A stretch of 64,000 bases of DNA from Dyella terrae. GTDB taxonomy: Bacteria; Pseudomonadota; Gammaproteobacteria; Xanthomonadales; Rhodanobacteraceae. The DNA lies in the NCBI RefSeq assembly GCF_022394535.1, contig NZ_CP089414.1, forward strand, positions 3,844,001-3,908,000. Reading direction: 5' to 3'. This document shows positions 33,337 to 41,951 of the stretch, one piece after another (the first letter of the stretch is position 1; every line of letters begins with the position of its first letter). The notes beneath the pieces were generated by a model that was not told where the DNA came from, made no database searches, and saw only the letters and a list, made by a program, of their open reading frames with translations. Both the position numbers and the translations under genes were made by a program.

Positions 33337-35121
33337 TCAAGCGGAAGGCCTGGTCACCCGTGCGGCGAGCAGCTCGCGCAGTTCCGCTTTTTCTGCGCTG
33401 TCCAGCGCGCTCTCGCGGCTCTTGGCGGTGAGCCAGTCGCGGCGTTGAATCACCGCCTGCTGTTCCATGCGCCGCAATGCGTCGAAGAACTCGGCGCGCT
33501 GCGCTTCCGGTTCCCCCACGACCATGGCCGCCATCAGCTTCTGTAGGGCGGGGTACTCGGGGCGCTCGGCGAAGTGTTCCACCAGCATGGCCGGGTTGAT
33601 GCCCGGCCGCGATCGCGCTATGTCGATCAGCTCGGCCAGCAGTTCCACGCCGGGCTTGTCCATGCGCAGGAAGCCGTACGGTCGTTCTACCTGATCGGCG
33701 GCGCCGGGTTGCGCCAGCAGCAGAGCGATGGCGCTGCGCACCAGCGAGCGTTGCACCACGGTGGGACGATTCACCGATGTGCGCGGTGCGGGTGTGGTGT
33801 CCATGGTCGCGCGCGCGCCAGTACGTTTTTCCAGCTCCTGCGCCATCAGGTCGCGGAACGCGCCGTCAGGCAGGCGGGCGATCAGAGGGCGTGCACGTTC
33901 GGCCAGGCGCGCACGGCCGTCCAGGCTGCCGGTGTCGACGTCGTGTGCCAGCTCGCCGAAGAAATACTCGGAGAGCGGCGTCGCGGCTTTCAGGCGTTTC
34001 TCGAAACCGTCCTTGCCTTCCTTGCGGATCAGCGTGTCCGGGTCCTCGCCATCAGGCAGAAAAAGGAAGTAGGCCTGCCGACCGTCGCGCAGGCGTGGTA
34101 GCGCCGATTCCAAGGCCTTCCACGCGGCGGCTCGGCCGGCGCGGTCGCCGTCGAAGCAGAACACCACGTCGGGCGCGGCGCGGAATAGCACTTCGGTGTG
34201 CTCCGGCGTGGTCGCGGTGCCCAGCGTGGCCACCGCGATGGGCAGGCCGGCCTGGTGCATCGCGATCACGTCCATGTAGCCCTCGACCACCACGATGCGC
34301 GCAAGGCTGGGGTTGGCCTGTTTCACCTGCCATAGCGCGAACAGTTCGCGGCCTTTGTGGAACAGCGGCGTTTCTGGGGAGTTGAGGTATTTGGGGCCAG
34401 GCTCTTTTTGAGGAGTGCGGGCAGGGGTGCCCGCTTCTTGACCTTCGCGCGCAGGAGGCGCGCTGGAAATAATGCGGCCGCCGAACGCGATCACACGGCC
34501 GCGTCGATCGAGAATGGGGAACATCAGGCGTTCGCGGAACCGGTCGTAACGGTTGCCACGCTCGTTGCTGGCCACCATGCCGGCTTCGTTGAGCAGCTTC
34601 ATGCGGCGGTCGTTGCCGCCCAGAGCCTTGATCACGCCGTCGAAACCGGCGGGAGCCCAACCGATACGGAAGCGCTGGATGGTCTGCGCATCCAGTCCGC
34701 GCTTCTTGCAGTAAGCCTGCGCTTCGGCGCTGCGCGGCAGTTCCTTTTCGTACCAGCCGGCCGCAGAGTCGAGCAGCGAGTAGAGATCGGTCTTGTCCTC
34801 GCGTGGACGATCATCACCGCCTTCGCGCGGCACCGTAAGGCCGACCGATTGCGCCAGTTCTTCCACCGCATCGGGGAATTCCAGACGCTCGTAGTCCATC
34901 AGGAACTTCACCGCGCTGCCGTGCGCGCCGCAGCCGAAGCAGTGGTAGAACTGCTTGGCGGGGCTCACGTAGAACGACGGCGAGCGTTCGTTGTGGAACG
35001 GGCAGCAGGCGGTCCATTCGCGGCCGGCTTTCTTCAGCGGCACGCGCCGCTCGATCACGTCAACGATGTCGACGCGGGCAAGCAGTTCATCGATGAAGCT
35101 GTCTGGGATACGTCCGCGCAT
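33337..35121 (-). CDS. dnaG: DNA primase
   Basis: DnaG makes RNA primers at the replication fork. 594 residues. The zinc-binding domain has Cys40, His43, Cys61 and Cys64 (CCPFHNERSP ... HCFGCGAHG). The RNA polymerase core has YLNSPETPLFHKG, the TOPRIM Glu in VVVEGYMDVIA and the acidic pair in FCFDGDRAGR. The C-terminal region (about 430-590) is the DnaB-binding part and is divergent. Odd feature: between GGRI and PKYLN there are about 26 residues (IISSAPPAREGQEAGTPART and six more) where E. coli has six; the inserted DNA contains two perfect palindromes. No rpoD follows, unlike the usual rpsU-dnaG-rpoD order. Confidence 0.96.
   Translation of the reverse strand: MRGRIPDSFIDELLARVDIVDVIERRVPLKKAGREWTACCPFHNERSPSFYVSPAKQFYHCFGCGAHGSAVKFLMDYERLEFPDAVEELAQSVGLTVPREGGDDRPREDKTDLYSLLDSAAGWYEKELPRSAEAQAYCKKRGLDAQTIQRFRIGWAPAGFDGVIKALGGNDRRMKLLNEAGMVASNERGNRYDRFRERLMFPILDRRGRVIAFGGRIISSAPPAREGQEAGTPARTPQKEPGPKYLNSPETPLFHKGRELFALWQVKQANPSLARIVVVEGYMDVIAMHQAGLPIAVATLGTATTPEHTEVLFRAAPDVVFCFDGDRAGRAAAWKALESALPRLRDGRQAYFLFLPDGEDPDTLIRKEGKDGFEKRLKAATPLSEYFFGELAHDVDTGSLDGRARLAERARPLIARLPDGAFRDLMAQELEKRTGARATMDTTPAPRTSVNRPTVVQRSLVRSAIALLLAQPGAADQVERPYGFLRMDKPGVELLAELIDIARSRPGINPAMLVEHFAERPEYPALQKLMAAMVVGEPEAQRAEFFDALRRMEQQAVIQRRDWLTAKSRESALDSAEKAELRELLAARVTRPSA
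34417..34463. repeat. Palindromic repeat inserted in frame within dnaG
   Basis: Two hairpins side by side inside the dnaG coding region: GCGGGCA-GGGG-TGCCCGC (34417-34434) and GCGCGC-AGGAG-GCGCGC (34447-34463). They encode the low-complexity insertion near residues 219-241. The core GCGCAGGAG(G)CGCG is close to the inner hairpin CACGCGCAGGAGCGCGTG of the extragenic repeat at 20190, suggesting a mobile palindromic element that entered a surface loop. Confidence 0.6.
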
Positions 35122-35265
35122 AAGGCGCTTAGTTTATCGGCTGTGGCGTGCTGGCGGGCGCGTTTCTGGCCGCGCGTCCCCCGATCCGGGCCGCACGGCC
35201 CACTGTGCCTGTCATCGGGCTGCCCTATGCTGTGGTCGGGGAAGCCGTCACGGCTTGGGGGTGAC

Positions 35266-35922
35266 ATGGGGAATGTATTGGGGATGGCCCGTTCGGGCCT
35301 GCAGGTGCGTTTTCGTCCTGCCGCACCGGAGGACGTCGATGTGGCGGTGCCGCTGATCTATAGCTCTGGCCCGACAGCGTTTGATTACGTGTTTGCCACC
35401 CGCGATGGCGATGATGCACAAGCCTTTCTGCGGCACTGCTTCGTCGATGGTGCAGGTGAGTTCGGTTGGCGCAACCACTGTGTGGGCGTGGTGGACGGCC
35501 GGGTGGTGGCGGTGGGGGCCGGATATGGTGCCGACATCAAATGGTCCTTCACTCTTGCGGCAGCCCGCCAGATCCTGGGGTACTACGGGACGCGGCGCGC
35601 ACTGGGCGCGATAGCGCGTGGGTTGCGGCTAGAGTCGGTGATACGGCCACCCGACGGCGACATGCATTACCTAGCGCATCTGGCGGTGGTGCCGGAGTTG
35701 CGCGGCCGTGGCATCGGCCGCGCCTTGGTCGATCAATTGGTCGGTATGGCGCGCGATGCGGGTCGGAATCGCATCACCCTGGATGTCGCCGTCAGCAATC
35801 CCCGCGCCGAGGCTATGTACCGACGGACGGGCTTCAAAGTCATTGGCGAGCGCAAATCGCGGCTCGCCAACGAGCAGGGGCGTGTGCCCGACCATCGGCG
35901 CATGGAGCGCATCATCGACTGA
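35266..35922 (+). CDS. GNAT family N-acetyltransferase
   Basis: 218 residues. The acetyl-CoA binding motif A is clear: LAHLAVVPELRGRGIGRALVDQLVGMA (cited in part: VVPELRGRGIGRAL, the Q/RxxGxG/A signature), followed by motif B NPRAEAMYRRTGFKVIGE. The N-terminal half holds the acceptor site and is unspecific. ATG 35266 follows TGGGGGTG; a second ATG at 35284 is possible. A long open frame upstream to 34357 is antisense to dnaG and not part of the protein. Substrate unknown; the gene is convergent with a DUF1328 gene one base away. Confidence 0.85.
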   Translation: MGNVLGMARSGLQVRFRPAAPEDVDVAVPLIYSSGPTAFDYVFATRDGDDAQAFLRHCFVDGAGEFGWRNHCVGVVDGRVVAVGAGYGADIKWSFTLAAARQILGYYGTRRALGAIARGLRLESVIRPPDGDMHYLAHLAVVPELRGRGIGRALVDQLVGMARDAGRNRITLDVAVSNPRAEAMYRRTGFKVIGERKSRLANEQGRVPDHRRMERIID

Positions 35923-35923
35923 G

Positions 35924-36094
35924 CTACGCCAGGTGGATCAGACCGACCACGGCCAGCAAGGCGAGCAGGAACAGGATGATGAAGATCGCGAACAGGATCT
36001 TGGCGATCCCTCCGGTTACGCCGGATAGCGTGCCGAAACCAAGCCAGCCGGTCACAAGGGAAACGATGGCGAGGATGATGGCCCATTTCAGCAT
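35924..36094 (-). CDS. DUF1328 (YtjA-type) small membrane protein
   Basis: 56 residues, too short for many gene finders. It begins [20 protein letters not shown], continues with [18 protein letters not shown] and ends in a second hydrophobic helix, the exact pattern of DUF1328/YtjA proteins: two TM helices linked by a Gly-rich turn. GGGAGTG lies before ATG 36094. Relatives are small inner-membrane proteins, often stress-induced, without defined function. The stop is one base after the convergent GNAT gene. Confidence 0.85.
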   Translation of the reverse strand: MLKWAIILAIVSLVTGWLGFGTLSGVTGGIAKILFAIFIILFLLALLAVVGLIHLA

Positions 36095-36324
36095 GTGGCA
36101 CTCCCGTGGGGAAACGATGCCGCCGGTCTGGCTGGTGGCGCCCCTGTTCTAGGTTTCCGCATGTGAAAGCTATGCAGCAAGCGTGTGCATGGCGCCGGGT
36201 GTCGTTCATGCCATCTAAGGTGTGCCGTTAAGGAACGGACCACGACTTGAGGCAGGGGCGGGGTGCTGCAGGAGCTTGCTAGCGTTGGGGCGCCGGCCTC
36301 AAGGAAGGCCAGGGGAGGAAGATC

Positions 36325-38064
36325 ATGCGTTATGGATGGACGGGGCTGGGCGCCGCATGCCTGCTGGCTTTTTCGGCACACGCACAGGAAGCATCCCTGC
36401 TAAAGCGCTACGAGCACGTGCAGGCGCTGAACAACGAGTCGTGGACCCTGCTCAGTGCGCAGCCAAGCGATCCGCAGAAGCTGGCCAGGGCGGTAGAGGC
36501 GCTGAAGGCCTCGCTGGCGGAATCCGGGGAACTCCAGGCCGATATCGACAGCACGACATCGCTCGACGTCGCGGGCCGCCAATGGGATGCCCAGTTCCGT
36601 CTGGCGAAGGCCTATGCGCAGCTTGGCGAGCGCCCGCAGGCACTCGATGCCTTGGAGGCCTTGCTGAAGCAGGGCTGGGTCAGTGCATCCGCGGGCCAGC
36701 AGATAGCCGAGGAACATGCCTTTGATGGCCTGCATGACGAGCCGCGTTACCAGTCTGTGCTTGCCGCACTGAAACGGCTGGATTCGCAATGGAATGCCCC
36801 ATCGATAGCGACGGCATCGGATGAACTGGACGAGGCCCATCGCATCGCCGGCCTGTCGCTGTACTGGTCGGAGGCGCGCTACAACTTCGCGCATTTCGAC
36901 TTGGTGCCGGACCTCGACTGGAATCAGGCCTATCTGGATTTCCTGCCGAAGGTGGTTGCGGCGAAAAACCTGCATGACTACTACGACGTCATGATGCGCT
37001 TCGCTCCCTTGCTGCACGATGGCCACACCAACATCTATCCGCCCAAGACGATGTGGGACGAGTTCTATGCAAAGCCACCCATTCGCACCGCGATGGTCGA
37101 TGGACATGTGCTGGTCATCGTCGTCTTCAGCCCGAAGGTGGCGCCGCAGGTGCACGTCGGCGATGAGATCGTGACGATCGATGGAGAAGACGTCCGGCGT
37201 TACGCACAGACTCACGTGGCGCCCTATATCAGTAGCTCGACACCGCAGGACGCGCTTCAGCGCACCTACGATGACCAGTTGTTGCAGGGTGACCATCGCA
37301 AGCCCGTGGCGCTGGGCCTGAAAGATGCGTCCGGCCGTGTGCGCACGATCGAGCTGTCCCGCGAAAAGGATCCCGCCGCGAAACCGACGCCCCCGGCCGA
37401 GTGGCGCATGCTGCCGGGCGGGGTGGCTTATCTGGCCCTCAACGAGTTCGGTAGCGACGATGGTGTGAAGGCTTTTGAACACGCACTGCCGCAGATCCTT
37501 CGGGCCAAGGGCCTGATCCTGGATCTGCGCAGAAACGGCGGTGGCTCGGACCTGATGGGCGCCCGGATCCTGAGCTATCTGACCGACCAGCCCATTGCGG
37601 GCAACCGCAGTCGGTCGCTGGAGTACGTTCCCTTGTTCCGTGCCAACGACGGCGCCTACGTTGCTTGGAAATCGCTGGGCGACGGTGGCACGTTCCAGGA
37701 AAAGCACGAGCAGCGCTACCCCGGCCCCGTCGTGTTGCTGATCGGCCCGCGCACCTACTCGGCAGCGGAAGATTTCGTGGTCGCCTTCGACACGTTGAAG
37801 CGCGGCGTCCTGTTGGGCGAGGCGACAGGCGGCAGCACGGGACAGCCACTGCACTTCACGTTGCCGGGCGGTGGCATGGCGCGGATCTGCGCCAAGAGCG
37901 ACAGCTATCCGGATGGTCGCGAATTCGTTGGCAAGGGCATTGCGCCGCACGTCATGGTGGCGCCGACGGTGGAGGATATCCGGGCGGGGCGTGACCCCGT
38001 CATTCAGCGCGCTCTGGCCGTGCTGGCCGGCAAGGACGCGCTGAAGGGAACGCCAGCGCCCTGA
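36325..38064 (+). CDS. Exported S41 family peptidase
   Basis: A 579-residue secreted protein with signal peptide (cleavage near AFSAHAQ, residue about 21), a helical N-terminal region with a TPR-like stretch (QFRLAKAYAQLGERPQALDALE in part), a short PDZ-like segment (VHVGDEIVTIDGEDVRRYA) and a C-terminal S41 protease fold. The nucleophile is probably Ser479 in GPRTYSAAEDFVVAF, followed by LKRGVLLGEATGGSTGQP. Preceding motif LILDLRRNGGGSD is also typical of C-terminal processing proteases and tricorn-like S41 members. It is monocistronic and interrupts the stretch between dnaG and yqeY-rpsU. Substrate unknown. Confidence 0.85.
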   Translation: MRYGWTGLGAACLLAFSAHAQEASLLKRYEHVQALNNESWTLLSAQPSDPQKLARAVEALKASLAESGELQADIDSTTSLDVAGRQWDAQFRLAKAYAQLGERPQALDALEALLKQGWVSASAGQQIAEEHAFDGLHDEPRYQSVLAALKRLDSQWNAPSIATASDELDEAHRIAGLSLYWSEARYNFAHFDLVPDLDWNQAYLDFLPKVVAAKNLHDYYDVMMRFAPLLHDGHTNIYPPKTMWDEFYAKPPIRTAMVDGHVLVIVVFSPKVAPQVHVGDEIVTIDGEDVRRYAQTHVAPYISSSTPQDALQRTYDDQLLQGDHRKPVALGLKDASGRVRTIELSREKDPAAKPTPPAEWRMLPGGVAYLALNEFGSDDGVKAFEHALPQILRAKGLILDLRRNGGGSDLMGARILSYLTDQPIAGNRSRSLEYVPLFRANDGAYVAWKSLGDGGTFQEKHEQRYPGPVVLLIGPRTYSAAEDFVVAFDTLKRGVLLGEATGGSTGQPLHFTLPGGGMARICAKSDSYPDGREFVGKGIAPHVMVAPTVEDIRAGRDPVIQRALAVLAGKDALKGTPAP

Positions 38065-38088
38065 GGCGCTGGCGGGCAGGCCGGGCGA

Positions 38089-38535
38089 TCAGCCGGCCAA
38101 GCGTGCCTTGATGCGGCCCGACACCACGCCCATGTCGGCGCGACCAGCAGCCTTTTCCTTCACGGCGGCCACTACCTTACCCATGTCGCGGGCGGAGCTG
38201 GCGCCGGTCTCGGTGATGGCGGCGGTGATCAGGGCGTCGATTTCCTCGTCGCCGAGCTTGGCCGGCAGGTAGGTGTCGATCACCTTCATCTCGGCGTGCT
38301 CTATGTCAGCCAGGTCCTGGCGATTGGCCGCCTCGAACTGGCTGATGGAATCCTTGCGCTGCTTGACCATCTTCTCCAGCACGGCCAGCGTTTGCACGTC
38401 GTCGAGCTCGATACGCTCGTCCACTTCGCGCTGCTTGATCGCGGCCAGGATCAGGCGGATCACGCCGAGGCGATCCTTCTCGCCGCTGCGCATGGCGGCC
38501 TTCATGTCGTCAGTGAGCTGCTGCTTCAGGGTCAT
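38089..38535 (-). CDS. GatB/YqeY domain protein
   Basis: 148 residues, the stand-alone YqeY form of the C-terminal domain of GatB, a tRNA-binding helical bundle. Motifs: LKQQLTDDMKAAMRSGEKDRL, IKQREVDERIELDD, MVKQRKDSISQFEAANRQDL and the end MGVVSGRIKARLAG (all shorter in actual citation: KQRKDSISQFE, MGKVVAAVKEKAAGRADMG). The gene commonly follows rpsU in this group of bacteria, as here. ATG 38535 is chosen over an upstream codon at 38556 because AAGGAAAAG stands before it and relatives begin MTLK. Function not defined; a role in tRNA-dependent amidation is possible. Confidence 0.9.
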   Translation of the reverse strand: MTLKQQLTDDMKAAMRSGEKDRLGVIRLILAAIKQREVDERIELDDVQTLAVLEKMVKQRKDSISQFEAANRQDLADIEHAEMKVIDTYLPAKLGDEEIDALITAAITETGASSARDMGKVVAAVKEKAAGRADMGVVSGRIKARLAG

Positions 38536-38560
38536 GATCTTTTCCTTGGGAAACACAAAA

Positions 38561-38586
38561 GCCGGCGTTGCTGAGGCAACGCCGGC
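38561..38586 (-). terminator. Terminator or attenuator between rpsU and yqeY
   Basis: Perfect 11-base stem GCCGGCGTTGC / GCAACGCCGGC with loop TGAG; on the minus strand TTTTGTGTTT follows. It lies 25 bases before the yqeY start, so it would limit read-through from rpsU into yqeY. A second small hairpin, GTCCGC-AGA-GCGGAC (38687-38701), follows the rpsU stop. Confidence 0.75.
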
Positions 38587-38708
38587 TAGTGCAGGTCTAC
38601 TGACTTAGCGGCAGCGGATGGACGCGCCAGCTGCCAGGCTACCTGTCATGGCGCCTAATGGAACAAGGCGCCAGAAGCCACAAACCGTCCGCAGAGCGGA
38701 CGAAGGGC

Positions 38709-38924
38709 TCAGTACAGGCGCGTACGACGCGACGTGTCGCGCGAGAGACGACGCAGGTGACGCTTCACGGCTGCAGCGCGCTTGCGCTTACGCTCCTGGG
38801 TCGGCTTCTCATAGAACTCGCGCTTGCGGGTCTCGGCCAGGACGCCGGCCTTTTCGCAGGTGCGCTTGAAGCGACGGAGGGCAAGCTCGAACGGCTCGTT
38901 CTCGCGGACTTTTACGCTGGGCAT
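38709..38924 (-). CDS. rpsU: 30S ribosomal protein S21
   Basis: 71 residues, the standard bacterial bS21: [20 protein letters not shown] at the start, [20 protein letters not shown] in the middle and a strongly basic tail with [12 protein letters not shown]. It assists initiation-complex formation on the small subunit. In many proteobacteria rpsU, dnaG and rpoD form the macromolecular synthesis operon; here rpsU is followed by yqeY, and dnaG lies 3.6 kb away. Divergent from tsaD across a short promoter region. Confidence 0.97.
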   Translation of the reverse strand: MPSVKVRENEPFELALRRFKRTCEKAGVLAETRKREFYEKPTQERKRKRAAAVKRHLRRLSRDTSRRTRLY

Positions 38925-38965
38925 GGAAACTCCAAGTGGTAGACTGGCTCGCCTGAACGGGCCGT

Positions 38966-38993
38966 TTGAATACGGTGAGCCGCGAAGTATAAC
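38966..38993 (+). promoter_or_regulatory. Promoter of tsaD
   Basis: TTGAAT (38966-38971), 16-base spacer, TATAAC (38988-38993). The predicted transcription start near 39000 lies after GTG 38994, which argues for the later GTG as tsaD start. Confidence 0.5.
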
Positions 38994-39035
38994 GTGGAAA
39001 CGACAGCAATTTCAAAGCCCCAATACAGCCCAGTG

Positions 39036-40073
39036 GTGAACAAGCCAGTGCTGGGCATCGAGACCTCCTGCGACGAGACCGGCGTAGCCCTGCTGCGCTG
39101 GGAACCGTCCGCGCCCGGTACCGGTCTCCTTTCACATACCCTTTACAGCCAGATCAAGCTGCACGCTGAGTACGGCGGGGTGGTGCCGGAGCTGGCCAGC
39201 CGTGATCACGTGCGCAAGCTGCTGCCGCTGGTGCGCGAGGCGCTGGCGCAGGCAGGGCTTACCCCGGCTGACCTCGGCGGCGTTGCCTACACCGCCGGTC
39301 CAGGCTTGGTCGGCGCCCTGCTGGTGGGGGCCTCTGCTGCCCGGGCCATGGCCTGGGCGCTGGGCGTGCCGGCCATCGGCGTGCACCACATGGAAGGCCA
39401 CCTACTGGCTCCACTGTTGGAGGAAGACCCGCCGGAGCCGCCATTTGTGGCGCTGCTGGTCTCGGGTGGCCACTCCATGCTGGTGGAAGTGAAGGGCATC
39501 GGCGAATACAAAATCCTGGGCGACACGCTGGACGATGCCGCCGGCGAGGCCTTCGACAAGACGGCCAAGATGATGGGCCTGCCGTATCCGGGCGGTCCCG
39601 CGCTGGCCAAGCTGGCGGAGCAGGGTAGACCGGGCGCGTTCCGTTTCTCGCGCCCCATGACCGACCGCCCCGGCCTCGATTTCAGTTTCTCGGGCCTGAA
39701 GACCCAGGTGCTGCTGGCCTGGCAACAGTCGGACAAGAGTGAACAGACGCGTGCCGACATCGCTCGCGCCTTCGAGGAAGCCATTGTCGACACCATGATC
39801 ATCAAGTGCCGTCGCGCGCTGCAGGCCACCGGGGCGAAGCGCCTGGTGATTGCCGGCGGCGTGGGCGCCAACAAGCGGTTGCGCGCCGAATTGGCCGCGG
39901 CCGGTGCGAAGGATGGCTTCAAGGCGTACTTCCCGCGCTTGGCCTTCTGCACGGACAACGGCGCGATGATCGCCCTGGCCGGCGCGATCCGCCTGGCACA
40001 TGGCCAGTATCAGGACGAATCGGTGCAGGTGTTCCCACGCTGGGACCTGGAAACGCTGCCGCCGGCGGTGTGA
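39036..40073 (+). CDS. tsaD: tRNA threonylcarbamoyladenosine synthase subunit TsaD
   Basis: TsaD transfers threonylcarbamoyl from TC-AMP to A37 of ANN-decoding tRNAs, with TsaB and TsaE. About 345 residues of the ASKHA fold. Family motifs: [14 protein letters not shown] at the N-terminus, metal-binding [12 protein letters not shown] (two His), [12 protein letters not shown], the Kae1 motif [31 protein letters not shown] and the C-terminal metal Asp in [13 protein letters not shown]. The start is uncertain: GTG 39036 (or 39033) matches relatives and the predicted promoter, GTG 38994 would add 14 unusual residues. No good ribosome binding site at either. Divergent from rpsU, the usual partner. 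Confidence 0.95.
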   Translation: MNKPVLGIETSCDETGVALLRWEPSAPGTGLLSHTLYSQIKLHAEYGGVVPELASRDHVRKLLPLVREALAQAGLTPADLGGVAYTAGPGLVGALLVGASAARAMAWALGVPAIGVHHMEGHLLAPLLEEDPPEPPFVALLVSGGHSMLVEVKGIGEYKILGDTLDDAAGEAFDKTAKMMGLPYPGGPALAKLAEQGRPGAFRFSRPMTDRPGLDFSFSGLKTQVLLAWQQSDKSEQTRADIARAFEEAIVDTMIIKCRRALQATGAKRLVIAGGVGANKRLRAELAAAGAKDGFKAYFPRLAFCTDNGAMIALAGAIRLAHGQYQDESVQVFPRWDLETLPPAV

Positions 40074-40111
40074 GCTCGCTTTTCCTGCAGGCAGATCGGT
40101 AACCTATCCGG

Positions 40112-40471
40112 ATGGATATCGTTTTCATCGAAGACCTGCGCATCGATGCCGTCATCGGCATCTACGACTGGGAGCGCCGTGTGCGCCAGACGTTGTCGTT
40201 CGACATCGAGATGGCGTTCGACAACACCCTCCCCGCCGCGAGCGACGACATCACGCTCACGCTCAATTACAAGGACGTGTCCAAGCGTCTGATCGACTAC
40301 GTCAGCGACTCCAGCTTCGGGCTGGTAGAAACGCTGGCGGAGCGTTGCGCCGCGATCATCCGCGAGGAATTCGGGGTGTCGTGGGTGCGGCTGAAGCTGT
40401 CCAAGCCCGGCGCCGTGCGTGGCGCGAAATCGGTGGGTGTGCGCATCGAGCGCGGCACGCGCCCGCAGTGA
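40112..40471 (+). CDS. folB: Dihydroneopterin aldolase
   Basis: Folate biosynthesis enzyme converting 7,8-dihydroneopterin to 6-hydroxymethyl-dihydropterin and glycolaldehyde; forms tunnel-fold octamers. 119 residues. Motifs: IEDLRIDAVIGIYDWERRVRQ (cited: AVIGIYDWER, with the conserved Glu), LNYKDVSKRLIDYV, SFGLVETLAERCA (Glu of the pterin pocket) and VRLKLSKPGAVRGAKSVGV, with the active-site Lys in LSKPGA. Followed 12 bases later by folK, making a two-gene folate operon. Confidence 0.93.
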   Translation: MDIVFIEDLRIDAVIGIYDWERRVRQTLSFDIEMAFDNTLPAASDDITLTLNYKDVSKRLIDYVSDSSFGLVETLAERCAAIIREEFGVSWVRLKLSKPGAVRGAKSVGVRIERGTRPQ

Positions 40472-40483
40472 AGCGTTGAAGCG

Positions 40484-40966
40484 ATGGCACGCGTCTACCT
40501 GAGCCTGGGTTCTAACCTCGAACCCGTGCACCACCTCAATGCCGCGCTGGATGAATTGCGCGCGCATTTCGGCGCGATGTCCGTGTCGCCGGCCTATCGC
40601 AGTAAGTCGGTGGGCTTCGACGGGGCAGATTTCGTCAACCTCGCGGTCGGGTTGGATACCGACCTTTCTCCCGAAGCGCTCAACGATTGGCTGCACGCAC
40701 TGGAAGATCGCCACGGCCGCCGCCGCGACGTGCCGCGTTATTCCGACCGCACGCTGGACGTGGACATCGTGCTCTATGACGACCTGGTACGGCGTGGCAA
40801 AGGGCACCTGGACATTCCGCGCAAGGAGCTCAAGCACGCCTTTGTGCTCAAGCCCATCGCGGACATCGCGCCCCAGCTTCGGCACCCGGTGAGCGGGCAG
40901 ACCATGCAGGCCTTGTGGCAGGCATTTCCCGCAGAGAGCGAGCCGCTGGAGCCAGAACCGCTCTGA
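40484..40966 (+). CDS. folK: HPPK, 6-hydroxymethyl-dihydropterin pyrophosphokinase
   Basis: Transfers pyrophosphate from ATP to hydroxymethyl-dihydropterin, the step after FolB. 160 residues, usual size. Conserved: YLSLGSNLEP at the start, VSPAYRSKSVGF, DFVNLAVGL, and the Mg2+/ATP motif YSDRTLDVDIVLYDD, corresponding to RTLDLDILLYG with both Asp. HPPK C-terminus with IPRKELKHAFVLKPIADIAP. Directly downstream of folB. Confidence 0.95.
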   Translation: MARVYLSLGSNLEPVHHLNAALDELRAHFGAMSVSPAYRSKSVGFDGADFVNLAVGLDTDLSPEALNDWLHALEDRHGRRRDVPRYSDRTLDVDIVLYDDLVRRGKGHLDIPRKELKHAFVLKPIADIAPQLRHPVSGQTMQALWQAFPAESEPLEPEPL

Positions 40967-41041
40967 CCGCGGCTGCACTGTCGCGGGGGCGCCGCAGCTG
41001 CTAGAAATCGCGCATCCATCACGGGACGGGGAGAAAGGGGT

Positions 41042-41896
41042 ATGGCAGGTCGTTTCGCACGCAGTTGGAGTCTGATGAAGGCCAGCGCCGACGTATTGCG
41101 CTCGGACAAATCTCTTTTGATGTTTCCGTTGGCCTCCAGCATCTGCTGTCTGCTGGTCGCCGCGAGTTTCCTGATCCCGGTGATCGCCGCCATGGTGGCT
41201 GCCGGTGACGTGGCGGAGCAGGGGCATCGCATGACCGCGGGCGGTTATGTGTTGATGTTCCTGTTCTACCTGGCGCAGTACCTTGTAATCATCTTCTTCA
41301 ATACCGCACTTGCCGCTGCTGCGCTTGCGCGCCTGCGTGGGGAAGAAACCAGCTTTGGCGAAGGTATGGCGGTTGCCCGTTCGCGCATCGTGAGCATCGT
41401 CGGCTATGCATTGATCGCCGCCACGGTGGGCCTGGTGCTGCGTGCGCTGCAGGAGCGCCTGGGCTTGATTGGGCGCCTTGTGGTCGGTTTCCTCGGCCTT
41501 GCGTGGACCGTGGCGACCTTCCTCGTCGTGCCGGTGCTGGCCAGCCAGGACGTGGGGCCGACGGAAGCGATCTCGCGCAGCGTCGAACTGCTCAAGCGCA
41601 CCTGGGGCGAGAACATCATCGGCAATGCCGGCATCGGCGTGGTGTTCGGCCTGCTGATGTTCCTTGCGATCGTGGTCGCGGCCCTGCTGGTCGGCGGTGC
41701 CTTCGCTACGCAATCGATGGCCGCGATCATTGTTGCCATCGTGATCGTGGTGGTGGGACTCACCATGCTCGGCCTGATCCAGGCATCGCTGCAGGGCATC
41801 TATGCCGCTGCGTTGTATCGCTATGCCGAGGACGGCGAAGTGGGCTACGGCTTCGACCAAGCCATGTTGGAGCAGGCGTTTAAGCCGAAGAAGTAA
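41042..41896 (+). CDS. DUF6159-type multi-pass membrane protein
   Basis: 284 residues, start at ATG 41042 behind GGGGAGAAAGGGG. The N-terminus FARSWSLMKASADVLRSDKS is characteristic of the DUF6159 family, followed by about six TM helices, with cytoplasmic loops ALARLRGEETSFGEGMAVARSR and SVELLKRTWGENIIGN; cited in part. The C-terminus GYGFDQAMLEQAFKPKK is soluble. No function is known for the family; it lacks recognisable catalytic residues. Monocistronic between folK and the convergent pteridine reductase. Confidence 0.75.
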   Translation: MAGRFARSWSLMKASADVLRSDKSLLMFPLASSICCLLVAASFLIPVIAAMVAAGDVAEQGHRMTAGGYVLMFLFYLAQYLVIIFFNTALAAAALARLRGEETSFGEGMAVARSRIVSIVGYALIAATVGLVLRALQERLGLIGRLVVGFLGLAWTVATFLVVPVLASQDVGPTEAISRSVELLKRTWGENIIGNAGIGVVFGLLMFLAIVVAALLVGGAFATQSMAAIIVAIVIVVVGLTMLGLIQASLQGIYAAALYRYAEDGEVGYGFDQAMLEQAFKPKK

Positions 41897-41951
41897 ACAC
41901 GTGCGCCATCGGGAACGTCATGTGGCCGCGCATCGTCGCGGCCACATGCGT

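Noticed and set aside
34357..35265. Upstream extension of the GNAT gene to 34357
   Set aside because: The extension is antisense to dnaG and has no acetyltransferase similarity; ATG 35266 has a ribosome binding site and the normal family length.
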